This document shows, in pieces, positions 44,638 through 57,583 of a stretch of DNA of 64,000 bases. Position numbers and translations under genes: made by a program. Numbering within the stretch: the first letter of the stretch is position 1; every line of letters starts with the position of its first letter. Origin of the DNA: Earliella scabrosa (Eukaryota; Basidiomycota; Agaricomycetes; Polyporales; Polyporaceae). The DNA is taken from contig JABYQQ010000004.1 in NCBI GenBank assembly GCA_022605405.1, positions 930,001-994,000 on the forward strand, read 5' to 3'. The notes under the pieces are model-generated. The model was not told the DNA's origin. It saw only the letters and a program-made list of their open reading frames with translations, and did not search any database.

Positions 44638-45599
44638 TAACTAGACCATGACGCAACTCGGCGACGGCTGCTGATGTCATCACCGTGGCCCTCCGCCGTC
44701 CGGTAAGAATTGCTCAAGATCACTTCCACTGGCAGCCTTTCGACATATGTAAATACTACATGTGGACATTAATGTCTGCGCATTGCTAGACCTGGAGCCG
44801 AGCTGAACATGAGTGGTATTGAATAGCAGGTAGTAAGTCACAGATCTGCGTCTGCTCCGCCGGTCGCCCAACTAATGAAAAGGTTGATCTTGGTCGTAGC
44901 TACGCTACTATAGGTTGGTGTTGGGTTCGTGCATGCAGGTTTGCTGCAGCTGAATAGTCGAGGCCTTGGGCTCGTCGCCAGCTTGCAAGGCCTCACACCA
45001 ACACTTGCTTCGGTTTACTAAGCGGCCTTCCACGGTTCGTGACCATCATGATCTACATTGCTGTGAAGTCGAAAGCGATCTGTGGGAACACAGAACCGCA
45101 GGTCACCGCCAGGCTGAGATGGATGTCGATCCGTGGTACGAACGTCAAGGCCGCTGAGGCCACCCACGCCTTCGGACTACGGATACGTCTCAGTCGCCGA
45201 TATACTTCGTCACAATGGCGGCGCACGAGCCCTGGACCTCACGTCGCGAAGGGTGGGGTGCGTAAGATAGACAGGTCGTATCTGCATCATGAAGCTTACG
45301 CCTGCGCAAAGAATACTCAGGAATGCTTCCTTCTGTCTCGCCTCTAGTGTTCGAACAGTTCCTATCCCTCTCATCAAGCGACCGTCTGTTCGACCGTGCA
45401 GAAAATCACAATATTTGTTTCAGTGCCATCGCATCTGACGCCAGGCTGGAAGCGCAAGGAGAAGCATGTCCATGCAGGGAACCAGATGCCTTCCGTTGCC
45501 GAGACTGCGATCCGCTCTCCGAGATATAAAACCGGGTCGGGTCCTTTGCTGGTGAGTACAAGCTGGCGGCACTCACTACTTTGCACGTCCGTTGTTGCA
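44638..45599. other. Intergenic, no gene supported
   Basis: Short open frames on both strands (45039-45347 for example) lack domains and splice partners. The region is upstream of the DUF6533 gene and should hold its promoter. Confidence 0.4.
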
Positions 45600-47346
45600 A
45601 TGTCATCTCCACTAGACCCTGACCTCGCCGCCGAAGTGATAGCAATAATTGACAACTAGTAAGTCTGGAACACTCATAGTGGGATATCACAAGGCTGAAC
45701 TCGCTTGTACGTAGCGTCATACAGCGATACTTTGGCTTCGCGTCAGCAGGTTCGTCGAGCAGCATCACAATGGTTCTATCAGCAACATTTAATCCGCTTT
45801 TGCTAGTATTTTTCTTCTACGAGTACACTATTACCTTCAGCAGCGAAGTGGAGTACTTCTGGAAACTTCGTCCAACGGGCCCTTCAATTCTATACCTCTC
45901 AAGCAGATATCTATCACTGGCGGTCCAACTGATGAGTTTTGCGATATTGGCGTTCAGCTTTACCGACATGGTGCGTTGTCTCCGTCATGCGCAATATCTT
46001 CAAAGCTGATAATCTGCTAGAGGTCTGTTTCTCTAGGCCGTCAGTGCAAGGCGATGACGTCTCAGTGCGCTTCACAGTTGTGCCAGCACTCAGAAGACAC
46101 TCCTTATTTTTCAGATCATGCAGTACTTCCCTTGGGGCGGTACGTCGTGAAGGTCTTGATTTCGTCCGGGTGCTGATTAGTGTCGTTCGGGCTTTTCGAT
46201 AGCATTCGCGGCGCTTCGTGCATACTCCCTAAGTGACAGAAGTTCGGTCTGGGCAGTCGTCATGATTTTGCTTTCGTTAGTCCCGTCAGGGATCAACCTA
46301 GTACGCCTTCCTCTGGGTATAACCAAGGCAAGCTGACCATTTATGCGACCTAGACCAAATTCTTCGTCGCTCATCTATCCGGATACAACGACGTTGTTCT
46401 TGGTTGCATAACGATTATTGATGTCACTGGTGATGAGGTGGCTAGGTGGGTCGGGTATGTCTCGTCACAAACACCATAATAACTCACATATGTTCACAGA
46501 GGTATCTTTCCGTTGATATATCAGCGAGCCATTCTCTCCGACTGACAAAGTTGTCGGACAGACGTCATTCTCTCTAGGACCAGTCTCATTGTTGCAGACG
46601 TCATCCTCATTGGTCTCACACTGTCGAGTGTTCCGTGGAATGATATCCGACTCAGGCAGCTTACCAAACGCGAAACGCTCCAGAGCGTCCTGCTATATGA
46701 TGGTAAGGATATATGCCTTGCTAGAGTTTACATGATATCAACACTCTCATTCGCATACAGGCGCGATCTACTTCGTGTACGTCTTACGAATCTCCCGTGA
46801 ACCGTCACGCATTGAATTTTTGCACCCCACGAAGATTGCTACTCGCATTGAACACGCTCCACCTCATCTTCACGTTACTATCGGTCAGTCCAAGTTCCCT
46901 CATTGGTCCGTCGGCCAGGCCTTTACCTTGCATCCACCTAGATTTTCGGGGGCGGAAACGATGGTAGCAACATCACGATATTCACCGAACCGTACGTTTC
47001 TCAAGTCGTTCCCTCATTGCTCTTGCTCTTGCTCAAACACTGTAAATGATTTCCATCGCAGTTTCACCGCGGTGCTCAACAATAGGTTCCTCCTTCACCT
47101 TCAAGAAGCAGGCACCCGGACGCTTCGAGTCGCCTCCGACGATCCACTAAAGTTCTCGGTAGACTCCGCGCATGGAGTACCTAGTTTCGTGAAATTTGTA
47201 GGCTCCATCGCCTACCTAGCTACAGCGGAGCGAGAGCCCAGCTTCAAGGGGGAGGCGTTACCAACCGAGGACGGACTCTTAGATGCTGCCGAGTCCGTGT
47301 CGTCCATGCGAAGGGCGGTTCCAGTCTTAGGAACCGCATCTGTTTG
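45600..47346 (+). CDS. DUF6533 domain multi-pass membrane protein
   Basis: ATG at 45600 (MSSPLDPDLAAEVIAIIDN). The exons 45600-45658, 45715-45749 and 45807-45970 join in frame to give YVIQRYFGFASAVFFFYEYTITFSSEVEYFW, then PSILYLSSRYLSLAVQ: the DUF6533 N-terminal signature with its first two membrane helices. Further exons read IMQYFPWG, AFAALRAYSLSDRSSVW and MILLSLVPSGINL, then a membrane stretch VADVILIGLTLSSVPW. After LYDG come AIYFVYVLRISREPSRIEF and NRFLLHLQEAGTRTLRV, then the tail ending TGA at 47346. Mushrooms carry dozens of these seven-helix-like proteins, role unknown. The exon between 45970 and 46113 could not be placed with confidence, so a small defect is possible. Confidence 0.75.
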
Positions 47347-47926
47347 AAGTCTCGAAGATACAGGGTTGACTTCCATATGGATTTTTCCGAATGCGGAGAG
47401 TTCGTTCATCGCTTTGCTAAGGCTGTGTCAAGTTAGTGAATGTACTAGCTAAAGTTCAGAACCTCGCCGTACGCGTCAGTTCGAAGATTCCAACCGCCTT
47501 ACCATTTGCCTGACTTCCGTACTGGCCGAGCCGACACCACGAACGGCTTCTATGCTTGAATAAGTGTTAGCTACGCGTATCATGACAATGAGGGGACTGA
47601 AAGATACAAATGCAGGTTAGAATATATATGCTCTGTACGTAGAAACTGGAGATGGACGGGCGAACAACAACACAGACATCTGGCGGGCAACACTACAGAA
47701 TGATTATCGTGAGGGGGATGCGGCGCACGGAGCAGGAGAGTACCCGGGGGACGGAAGGCGGGTGGAGGGTGGAAGCGCGGAATTACCAGGGTGGAACGAA
47801 GACAGGAGCGCGGCGAGAGCAGGCAGACGTGCGGTCATCAGTACGAACGAGGATAGATGGGGAGGATGAGAGCAATATACAACAGGTGTCGTCGCGTCAT
47901 GAAAGGCCGTCTGCGTCGCATCACCA
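47347..47926. other. Convergent 3' spacer, no gene seen
   Basis: Lies between the stops of the DUF6533 gene and the RhoGEF gene. A purine-rich stretch at 47640-47880 gives short spurious frames. Confidence 0.45.
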
Positions 47927-50900
47927 CTACCCCTGCACACTCGAGCGCGCCGCTTGAGTCATCTGCAGTCGCATGACGCGGTCGTCCGATACCATGAGGA
48001 TCTCGTCGCGCCCAGCGCCCAGTGGTGGTCGAGGCATGTAAGGGTTGGGGTACCCCATCGGCGGCGGCGCGCCCGGCATGGGTGGCACACCACCATATCC
48101 GTTCGAACTGAGCGACGTCCGCGAGTCTGGTGCGCCATACGGATTGTAGTTGTAGCCCTGCTGATACGGGTGGTTGTAGTAGTGGTTCGCAGAGTTCGTG
48201 GTGGATGGTGGTGTGTCGGCGAAGAGACAACGGAGGTTGTTGCCCTGGATGATCTGCGACATCGACCCGGTCTCGACGTGTCGGATCTCGACGAAGGTCG
48301 GCTCGAATGCGAGTACATAGGGATAATGTAGCGCTATAGGGATCTCAGTAATGGTTTCTATCGACGATGTCATCGCACGTACCAAAACCTGTTGGTGAGC
48401 CTTCCCAGTAGACCATGAATTCCTTGCGAGAACGCCAGCCAGTCTTGTTGACGTAGAAAGCGAATTCTGAGCCGGAAGAGATCAACAGAGTCCTGGCAAG
48501 CATAGGGGGCAGACCAACCGTCATAACACAAGAGGAACTCGTTGTCGATGCGGTAGATAGCGAGTGGCTTGAGGTTCTCCCGCTTATGCACGAACTCCAG
48601 GGAAGTGTCCGCAGGATCGAGGAGGCCCTGGGTATCCAACGTCTCGAGGTCGACAATCTCGAAGCCATTCGTGCACCCAACACAGAGTCTTGTCTTCAAG
48701 AAGTGGATCGAACTAGACTGTAGCGGAATGTAGAACTCCTGTATTCGCACATTAGTCATTTTATCCATACGGCCCTGCGGATGATGATCACTCGCCTTGA
48801 AGACGCGCAAGGTATCGTTGCCGCCCTGCAGCAATTTCCGGAACGTCGGCTTCGCCCTGCCCCGAATATGCTGCTCGATCGGCTCCAACGCCTTGATGGT
48901 ACTTGACAATGGGCTCGACTTGACAAGACACACGAGGGTCTTCCCCAAGCAAACACCACACTTGAAGAAAGATATATGTGACGCTATCCTCTTCGCACGC
49001 TTGAGACCAGACAAGGGGTCCATTGGGTCGAGGGCGTCCAGCGGGAAAGTGAGGACTTGGCGGTCTGTCGGTGACGTGTCAGATACTGATCTTGTCGGAA
49101 GGTAGGCGGGACGCACCGGACATGACGATCAGGAGCTGGTACTCCTCGAGGATGTCAACTTGCGCAACATCCTTTAATGCAAGGACTTTGACCGGTTCAC
49201 GGTTGCGCTCCAGGAGGTTGGAAAGGTAGACGCCGTCATCAGTGCCATAGACGACTTTCCTCCCTTGACCTACGACATCGTTGAGATACGTGCATCGCGA
49301 GAAGACCGGGAGGTAAACTCACTGAATGGAGCCGCGCAGTTGACCCTATTGACGCCAACGAAGAAGTTCTCGCTGAGGGTGAGAGTCTCGAAGACGTTGC
49401 TGCGCTCCCGCATGATGTCTTGCTGTTTCTGAATGCTCTCCACCCACTTCCGCTGACTCACGTACGTGCTGGCCCACAGCGTGATCTGGTAGTACTTGCG
49501 GCCGAGATGGACAAACGTGAGCGAGAACCCGCCTTTCGACTCTTTCATCGGAATGACGGGGGCATGCGGCGCGTTCTTGATGAGCTGTTTTTGTCGCGCA
49601 TTCATCGGCTTCTGAACGGCATAGTCGTCGGGCGCAGATACGAGGAGCAGCTCCAGTGGTATTGGCTGCACAACCATCAGCATCCGAGATAGTTCGAGGT
49701 ATGAGGAATAACGTACCCTTCGGTAAACCTTGTACTGTTCGACTTTACCCTTGGGCTTGACCATCAGAAGGGCATGGTCGAACAAGAACACCATGAGCTC
49801 CCCGCTGTCACCTTGAGCGTTACCACGCTTCTTCAAAGGGCCCTTGTAGATGAGCTCGCGTCCCTCTTCCTTCAGGCGAAGGTCCTGAATACGCGCAAGT
49901 GAACACCCTGACATGTATCATGCACATGAGCCGACACTCTTACCACTTGTTCACCGGGCCTGAAGACGAGCTGCTGGTCCAGCTGCAGGAGGTTGAACCT
50001 GTTCTCCGCCTTGCCGGTCTCGGTGTTGACAGCCTTCAAGAACTCGCGAACAATCTCGATCGCTTTCGGTAGCGTCGTCTTGTCCGGATTGTCGTCCGGC
50101 GTGTGCTTGAGCACGGCCTCGAGCAGCAGCGGATATCGCGCTAATCGCGTTGTCGGCTTCGTCAGGTAGCCATTGAGCTCCAGCTTCCTCGACTCAGGCC
50201 GTCGTTCCGTCTCCTACTCGACATCATCAGCACCACTGCACCGCACGCAATCAGGCTGACCACGAGGTGCATCTACGGACCTCTACGAAGCGCGCAAACG
50301 CTGGATTGGAGCTCTTCTCCTTCTCAAACTCGTACTTGCCGTACAGCTGGTGCGCGCCGTACGAGATGAAAGGGTGGAAGTGAGGGACGGCTTCGAGCAG
50401 GATGTCCCCGATCTGTTCCACGACAGCGTACGCCTTCTGTCGCTTGTTGAGCGCATCTCGCAGGCGAGTGTTGACGGCGATGATGTCGAGGATATTCCAG
50501 AACACCTGCTGGATGAAGTCTTGTCGCCGCGGTTCGGGGATGATGTCCGACTCCCTCAACGGTTTCATCCACAGCTGCAGCACAATCAGCATATGACCTG
50601 GCAGAGCCAACCGTCTGTGGACGTACGTCTCGGAGGTACTCCATGTCGCGCACAAAGTCACGCTCGGTGTAGATGACTTCATTGATCGCCTCTTGACGCT
50701 TCTTCTCCGTATCAGAGACGCTCGCAACGACCTCCGCGGGCACAGAGTGAATCCAGAGCGTGCCCGGTTCCTGTCACGACAGACACGTCTACATCGGCAT
50801 GAGCTCTCCGCAAAAGCAACACGTGGGCGTACCACAAGATCGCCCAAGCTCTCGCGGCTGATCTGCTTCTTGAGCTCGCGCTGGGGCTTCATGTTCAGCC

Positions 50901-52884
50901 GCGCCTGCTGCTCCAGCCGTCGCGGACACGCAATGGAGTAGCAGAGCTGGTCGCGCGTGCATGTCGGCGAGTAGCAGTCCGTCAGCAACGTAAACACACC
51001 CGTCGGCAGCGGCACGTCGTCCGACGAGATCGAGCCGGCTCGCGGTCGGGTAGCAGGCGCAACCGAAGGCGTAGGAGAGTCTGGACGCGAGCCGTCTTTC
51101 TTCTCCGCGTCGTCCTCGGCAGATGGGGACGGACTGTCCTTGTTGGTGGACTCGCCACTCTCTGCGCCGCCAATAAGCGGCTGTGGTTGCTGGAGTGCCT
51201 TGAGGAGCTCTTCATGCTCGTCAGGGACGTTCGCGAGCTCCCCGCTGACGAACGGACTGGGCAGCTTCGTCCGAAACTGGTACAGGTCATGCGAGCTGTC
51301 CCGCAGCCGGTGATCATACGTGACGGCGTGAAAGAATTTCTGCGCGTCCAGGGCACGTCCGAGCAGCAGCGCGAGGTTCCGGTCCGTAGTCTTGATGATG
51401 TACGCGATGGTGTCGACCGCTTCCCGCCCGTCGAACGAGTCCTTGTAGGTCAGGCCGTCCTTGACGTGGTCTCCGAGCGATATTCGCGTCTTGAACGCCT
51501 CTGCGACACGGGAGAGCAGCGCAGGGTACACGATGGGCGTCCGACGCGGGCGCGGCGCTGGTGGATCGCGTGCCGGAGACGCGGAGGGCATTGGCGGTCG
51601 GCCTGTGCGGCCCGACTCGACCATGGCACGGACGTGGGGCGACATCGCGGCGGACATGGACTGGGAACGATCGTTCACGCTGCGCTTTCGCTGGAACTGG
51701 CCGGGGAGCGTCTTCGCAGATTCAGATGACCGGCGGCCAGAAGGGCCGATGTGGGCAGGGGCCATGGGGTGGTGCGGCTCGTCGACCAAGGTCGATGAGG
51801 CAGGGGACACACTCACACCCGCGGCCTTTGCGGTGGCCACGGCTGTGTCGAGCTGGAGGGGATACGGACGCGATGAGGAAGAGGGGATGGGTTGATTGTT
51901 GTTGAGGCCGAACTCCAGGCTCCCTGCGGGCCCGGACGAGACAGACCCACGAGATCGCACGCTGTTGGGCGTCGACATGCGTTGCGGCCTGCTGTAGGGA
52001 AGCTCACTCGCGTCCTCCTCCGTCCCGGGGTCACTCGGCGGGGTAGCCTCGGCGCTCCCGCCACTCCCCGCACCATTACTGCTCTCGAAGTCGAGCCCGA
52101 GCCTGCCATCATCCCCTTCAAAGTGCATGCTTATTCGCGGGAGCGCCTCCGGGATCCTGTCCAGCCCTGCGGGCATCGTCTGCGCGGACTGTGGCCGAGG
52201 GCCTCGCAGGCCGTGGGCGGGCGGGGAGGCGGCTACAGGCGCCGAGGGGGCGGGGGAGGGGGCGGACTCGGGGTAGCTGGGCTGCTGTGGCCAGCTCTGC
52301 TGCTGGCCCATGCTGCCGTTGTTGAGATAGACCTGCGCCTGCGCCTGATACGCCTGCGCGGGGGTGAGGCCGGCTTGGGTGTATGCCTCGAGACCGGGGT
52401 CTGGGGGCTCCTCCGGGAGTGGTGCAATCACGCCAGGAGAGCTGCCGATGGAACGTGCACGGCTTACCACGGACGGCGGGGCGAGCGAGCCCGCGTAGCC
52501 GTATGGCTTCTGGTACTGATGAGGCGGGAAGCCCGCTGGGGGTACGGGGTGGGCGGGCTGGGGCGTGGGGGCGTTGGAGGGGTAGTAGGATTGTCTGAGC
52601 GTGTTCGGGGAGACCTGCTGCTGCTGGTAGACGGAGGGGGGTCTGTACGAGGACTGGGATGTCCTGCGGTCGAGCTGGGGGGCATACTGCTGCTGCGGAT
52701 AATAAGGATAGGGCTGGCCGGCGGGCTGCTGTGGAGGTTGTTGCGGGTATGTTGCCGGTGAGGGCACAAACTGCCCTGGAGCCTGAGGATGGAGCTGATG
52801 GTGGGTTGCGCTGGGCCGGCCAAAGATCGATTCGTATGCGGCATTGCGCTTGTCGGGCCTGCGGGGTCCCATGGGCCGGTCCAT
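47927..52884 (-). CDS. ROM2: Rho1 guanine nucleotide exchange factor, Rom2 type (DEP-DH-PH-CNH)
   Basis: Activates Rho1 GTPase at the plasma membrane in the cell-wall integrity pathway. Eleven exons, including 52884-50833, 50770-50627, 50574-50281, 50213-49944, 49884-49717, 49665-49323 and 49269-49117; all tested joins keep frame. The first 430 or so residues are Pro/Gln/Ser-rich and disordered. The DEP domain follows (YPALLSRVAEAFKTRISLG to LYQFRTKLPSPF). The DH domain starts at RQEAINEVIYTERDFVRDM and includes ARYPLLLEAVLKHTPDD. The PH domain spans LIYKGPLKKRGNAQGDSGE to the WVESIQKQQ helix. The CNH domain covers FFVGVNRVNC to ALHYPYVLAFEPTFVEIRH and LFADTP. The C-terminus is a Tyr/Pro/Gly-rich tail ending at TAG 47927. 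The domain order matches yeast Rom1/Rom2 exactly, apart from the longer N-terminus. Confidence 0.95.
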
Positions 52885-53186
52885 GGCGGCCAGTGTGGCG
52901 GTCGACGGGGAAAGCAGCGAGGACGACGTCGAGGGCGACGAGCAAGTGGTACACTCCGGTAGACGCCGGCGCGAACCTCGCGCCGCAAGTCACACTGCTC
53001 CTGCTCGAGCTCCCGATTCCGAAACACAACACACGCTGATGGCGCAAAATTCTGACGTCGGAGGCAGCTCCATCCATCCAATCGCCGTGGTATATTCCGC
53101 TATTACATCTCGAGGATATACGAACAAGTAAGATACTCATACACCGTCCGAACTTCCAACTCTATGCCAGCTCCGTCCGTCCGTGT

Positions 53187-56100
53187 TCAAAACCGGAGGA
53201 ACCCGCGTTTCTTCTTCTTCTCCGTTTCTCCGGACCCTCCTCCGCTGCTGTAGTTCGCGCTGTTCACCGACGCCGACGATCCTGCGTTCGACGGCGCAGG
53301 CGACGGGCGTCCGAGACGGCCTCCAGGTTGTGGCGAAGCCGCCGGCGCGGGGCGCTGCTGCCGAGGGGGCGCGTCCTTCGTGAAGAACCGCTGGTCATAG
53401 ATCTCCTGCGGCGACCGCGCTGGCTCGTTGTGCTCCGCAACGCCGTTCGGCAGCGCCTTCGATCCTATTCCGCCCAGTTCGAGAACCATCAGGTCTCGCA
53501 TGAACTCTGTCGGCGTGAGCGGGTGCGTCGAGCCTGAGGGAGGGCAGGCACGCCATGCGCGTGCGTCAAGATCGCCTGATCTAAGCTGGACGATGGAAAT
53601 CGTGGTCACGTACCGATGATAATCTCCTTGTTCAAAGATTTCGATAGAAGATAGGCCTCACGCATCTCCGAATACGTCATACCGCCGGCGACAAACACCA
53701 TAAGCCGCTGGCGATTGTCGTTCTGCGTGCCTGCTCCTCTCGTCGCCTTGTGCCAGCTGGGCTTCTGGCTTCGGAGGGACACTGCGGGCTGTATCGGTGC
53801 CGGTGATGCGCGCAGACTGCTCGTCGCGGGCCCCGCCGCGGGGGAATCCTTGACATATGGGAACAGTGTGGGGTCCAGCTTATTCGCAACGTGTTCCTGC
53901 ACCATCGTCAGCGTGAACCTCACGGCCGTCTGGCATGTCGTCATACCTCCAGCATGGTTCGGAGCACCGGCTTGTACCGTGAGAGCTCGTATTCCTCTTC
54001 GTTGCTAGGCTTCTGTTTGATCTTCTTCTTTGTGTCTTTATCACCTGGTTGCTGTTCCTATCATGAGCACGAGCTGCGAAGAAAGAGACACGACGCGATC
54101 CGCATAGACGTCACCGAACCAACCACCACCTCGGAACAGTCGCCCTCCGGTCCCCTTAGAGCACGCAGCTCCAAGCGCACTGAGACCACGCCCTGCCCTT
54201 CTCGCATCACAAGACCATCGCACTCACCCGGGTGATGCGCACACCGAGATGCAGGAGCGAATTCACGGCGTCTTGCTCATGCATCGTCAACCGCGCGTGC
54301 TGGTACAGCCGCCTCCTATCCTCGTCCGAGACGCCGTCCCGGTGCTGGATGTAGAGCGCGATAATCCGGACCTTGTTCAGGTTGCTGCGACATTGCCGTC
54401 ACGAGGACCGAGGTGTCCGAGCGGGGGTACGACGTCGCTACGTCAGCGAAACGCGAGACGAGACGTCATGGCGCAACGTACACAACTTCCCGGCTGTCCA
54501 GCAGCGGCACCATCTCCTCCACCAGCGTTTTGGGTGTCTTGCCCTCTGCCGTAACCCCCGTGGCGCAGTTCTGCTCTAGTCAGGACTGGACCGGCCTCGC
54601 GAGATACACCCGCGCGTACCTGCTCAACGTTGGCGACCGCCGGCAGCTTGTCGCGCTCGAAGATGGCCATGCACTCCTGCGCCATGTTCAAATGCAGCGA
54701 GAACTGCGAACACAGAAGCGCATGAGGGCAACGCGGGCACGAATGGAGACCGACTCTCCCACCTTGTCTCGCTGCTCCTGATACTGCGGCAAGTTCGCGA
54801 GCATGTCCTTCATGTCGTTCAAGTTCGCTGCGCCTTCCCTGCACACCAGACGTTACGGCATGCATCATATCGCGCGCACACCATGACGCACCCCTTGAAC
54901 CCGGCGTTGTCCTGCAGGAACTGGTTGAAGTCCGCCATGAGCTTGTCGATCGCCTCGCGCATGTGCATGTGGCGGAGCTCCGTCCACACGCTATCCGAAT
55001 CGGACAACGTCGCCACCTTGTCCTCGTACCCGACCTGCGTCTGGAACTTGTACCTGACCGCGCATACCCAACCTTGAGCTACTCCTCCCAAACGGATGTT
55101 GACGCGTTTAATAGCTCACCTGTATGACGTCCCGTCCTCTATGGGCAGCAGGTCATTCGCCATCGCCTGATAAGTGAATTCGTGCAGGAGCGGCGCGACC
55201 GTGTCTATCGCCCTGTCCGTGATGATGAGCGTGGCACGCGGCCGGGGCGGGTCCGTCGGTTTGGGGAAATCTGGGTTCGCCTTCTTGTACTCGTCAAGGT
55301 TTTGCTGGACCATGAACGCTAGTACCTTCGAAACATAGTCCCCTTCCACGCTCTCATACGCCCGCGCGTCCTGTCCGCGCGCCAGGTTCGTCCGCCATCG
55401 ACCGCTTCCTTCTGGTGGTGGAGGTGGTCGCGTGCTTGCGTGAGGTTTGAGGGGACCAAGAGGCTGATGATGGGTGGGAACGTAGTATCGGATGTAAGGG
55501 AACTCGCCTAGCGTGATGCAGACGTTCGAGATCTACGGAGCATGGTCACGAGTCTGTCGTCGAGAGTGAATTGTACATCATACCATCCTGCTCATAAATC
55601 GGAGCTCTTCATGAAGTCGATCGCGCAGCGGCTTGAAGGAAGTATCGCTTCGGGGAGGGCTATACATATTGAAGAACGCGCCAGGATTGCGCACGGTGAA
55701 TGCTTGCGACTCGATGGCTGCAGAAGTCACACGGAGGCAGGTCAGGTATGTGCGTGAAACGGACACGAGCGCGGTTACATACGCCAGAAATTGATGTAGA
55801 GCTCTTGCAGCGCCTTCAAGTATGGTTCGGCAGGTGAGGATGTCAGGCGTTCAAACAGATGTTCGGCCAGAGCTTGCCCGGTATGTCAGACCTTCTGTCA
55901 TGCCCAACGTCATGGAACTCGGGGCACCGGGGACATGAGAGAGACACCTCATGTAACAGATCGAAGCCAATACACGACGGGCATGATCAATTTTCCGGGT
56001 ACAAGGTATGACACGGAAAGTTACGTGCCAGTTAACCTGGCACATAACTCTCTAGCCCATTCTGACCGTCAAAGAAGTGACCATTACGCGGAGATACAGG

Positions 56101-57092
56101 GCCACTTACTGTGTGCCCAAAAGGCCGCGTTCTCCAAAGCGGCAAGATATGTTCCGGTTAGGAAACCTATATGCGTTCATAGTCCAGATATGTTCCGGTA
56201 AAACCCAGCGCCGCCCCGACGGATGACTTCCGACCCAGATACCTAGGGCGTCCGGTGCACACCTGGGCGTGTACCTGGTAGGCAAAGGATCGGCGGTACC
56301 CGCCGTGATAGCAGACCGTGTGCATCTGACCTCGATACAGTTGGCAGAGGCCTCCACATCGGGTATGCCATTCCTCCAGTCACAGCAGCCCTCGTGAACC
56401 CCATTACACGCTCCATGTCCCCAGAGCCCACAGAGCCAATCACAGAGGAAGTACACACCGTCAACGAAGAACAGATGCGCCGCCGCATACTGCTGATGCC
56501 CATTGGCAAAGTCCCGGATGATGCGCTCCACGTTCTGCGATGTCGACATGAGCAGGTACATCGCCTCGAATTGCGGCTGGGGCTCCCGGTGGCTCGTGAT
56601 TGACTCGATGACTGCGTGAATGCGAGTGAGGCATGGCGAGTAGTCGCGACAGTGATCCGGGAGGGGAGACGCATGCCAAACAAGCGTTGCGGTCGGTTGT
56701 CCGTTACCAGAGAAGTGACGGGTGACATCCAGGGCACACCAGCGCGCAACGCATTGACGACGGCGTGAGGGGGGTATCCACGGGCCACAAACAGAGACAC
56801 GGAGCATACAAGCACAACCACGGTCAGCCCTAACAGACGCAGGTCGAACAGCCAGCACAGAAGACATACGCGTGACGTTCTCCTCGAGGATGTCGAACTG
56901 CTTGAGGACCGCGTAGAGGAGACGTTGCGAGTGTTCGTCGACGACGAGGATCTTCCATCGCCCCGGCGGGCTCACCGAGCGGATCGCCTCGAGGAACTCT
57001 GCGGATCAGGATCGTGCATGAGCTGTATGCGCGGGCTGCCTGGGCACGGGCGAGCTCGACGCACTGGACTTGACGGTGTTGATCAGCGACAT
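53187..57092 (-). CDS. SEC1: Sec1/Munc18-family protein, exocytic SNARE regulator
   Basis: Binds assembled plasma-membrane SNARE complexes and promotes secretory vesicle fusion at growth sites. The start ATG at 57092 gives MSLINTVKS; donor GTGCGT at 57064 joins in phase to KFLEAIRSVSPPGRWKILVVDEHSQRLL. Further exons carry YLLMSTSQNVERIIRDF, LFFVDG, YLKALQELYINFW, EDGTSY preceded by TLIITDRAIDTVAPLLHEFTY (the family's DR-x-DP-like segment), YEDKVATLSDSDSVWTELRH, FSLHLNMAQECM and a C-terminal RQRLMVFVAGGMTYSEMREAY. It ends with a Pro/Ser tail and KKKKRGFLRF at the stop (53187). About ten introns split it. It lies 300 bp upstream of ROM2 on the same strand; both serve polarised growth. Exon limits in the 55.5-56.9 kb part were not all resolved. 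Confidence 0.92.
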
Positions 57093-57583
57093 CTTCGTGC
57101 GCTACAGACAGGAAACCGAGGCGAACGAGGTGGTATCAGACGACGACGAGAGATGATGCGCAGGTCCAAGGCCAGCTCGAGAACTTGAAGAGGGAGGATG
57201 GAGGAGGAGAGGACAAGTGGGACGTGATGCACGCAGAGTCTATGCAAGTGGCGGTACATCGCATCCGGCGATCTGCGCGCTCGTCACGGCAACCTTCTCC
57301 GGTCCGAGAACCTCAACTTGTCCCACAACTTGTCTCACACTACAAGCTCCGTGTTGAACTTAAGCTCTCGCGATTCACGCAGCAGAAGCGTCGTCATCGA
57401 AATATGTGCATGGATTAGCAGCGACGCGCAAAAGAGCGTTAGCGGTAGATGTAGCAGTCCATGGGACGTCACTGGTATATTGTAGCTTGTAATCAATCGT
57501 GTCTAGGCAACTGTCCCGTTACTGTGAGTAGGCTAGCAATAAGTGTCAAAAAGAGGCGGGCCACAGAGCTCCTCGACCCGCGG
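57093..57583. other. Intergenic: SEC1 promoter side and chitin deacetylase 3' side
   Basis: No gene seen. A purine-rich stretch (57160-57230) yields a spurious short frame. Confidence 0.4.

Noticed and set aside
51892..53140. Frames of 289 and 340 codons over the N-terminus of the RhoGEF
   Set aside because: Shadow frames of the Pro/Gln-rich coding exon.
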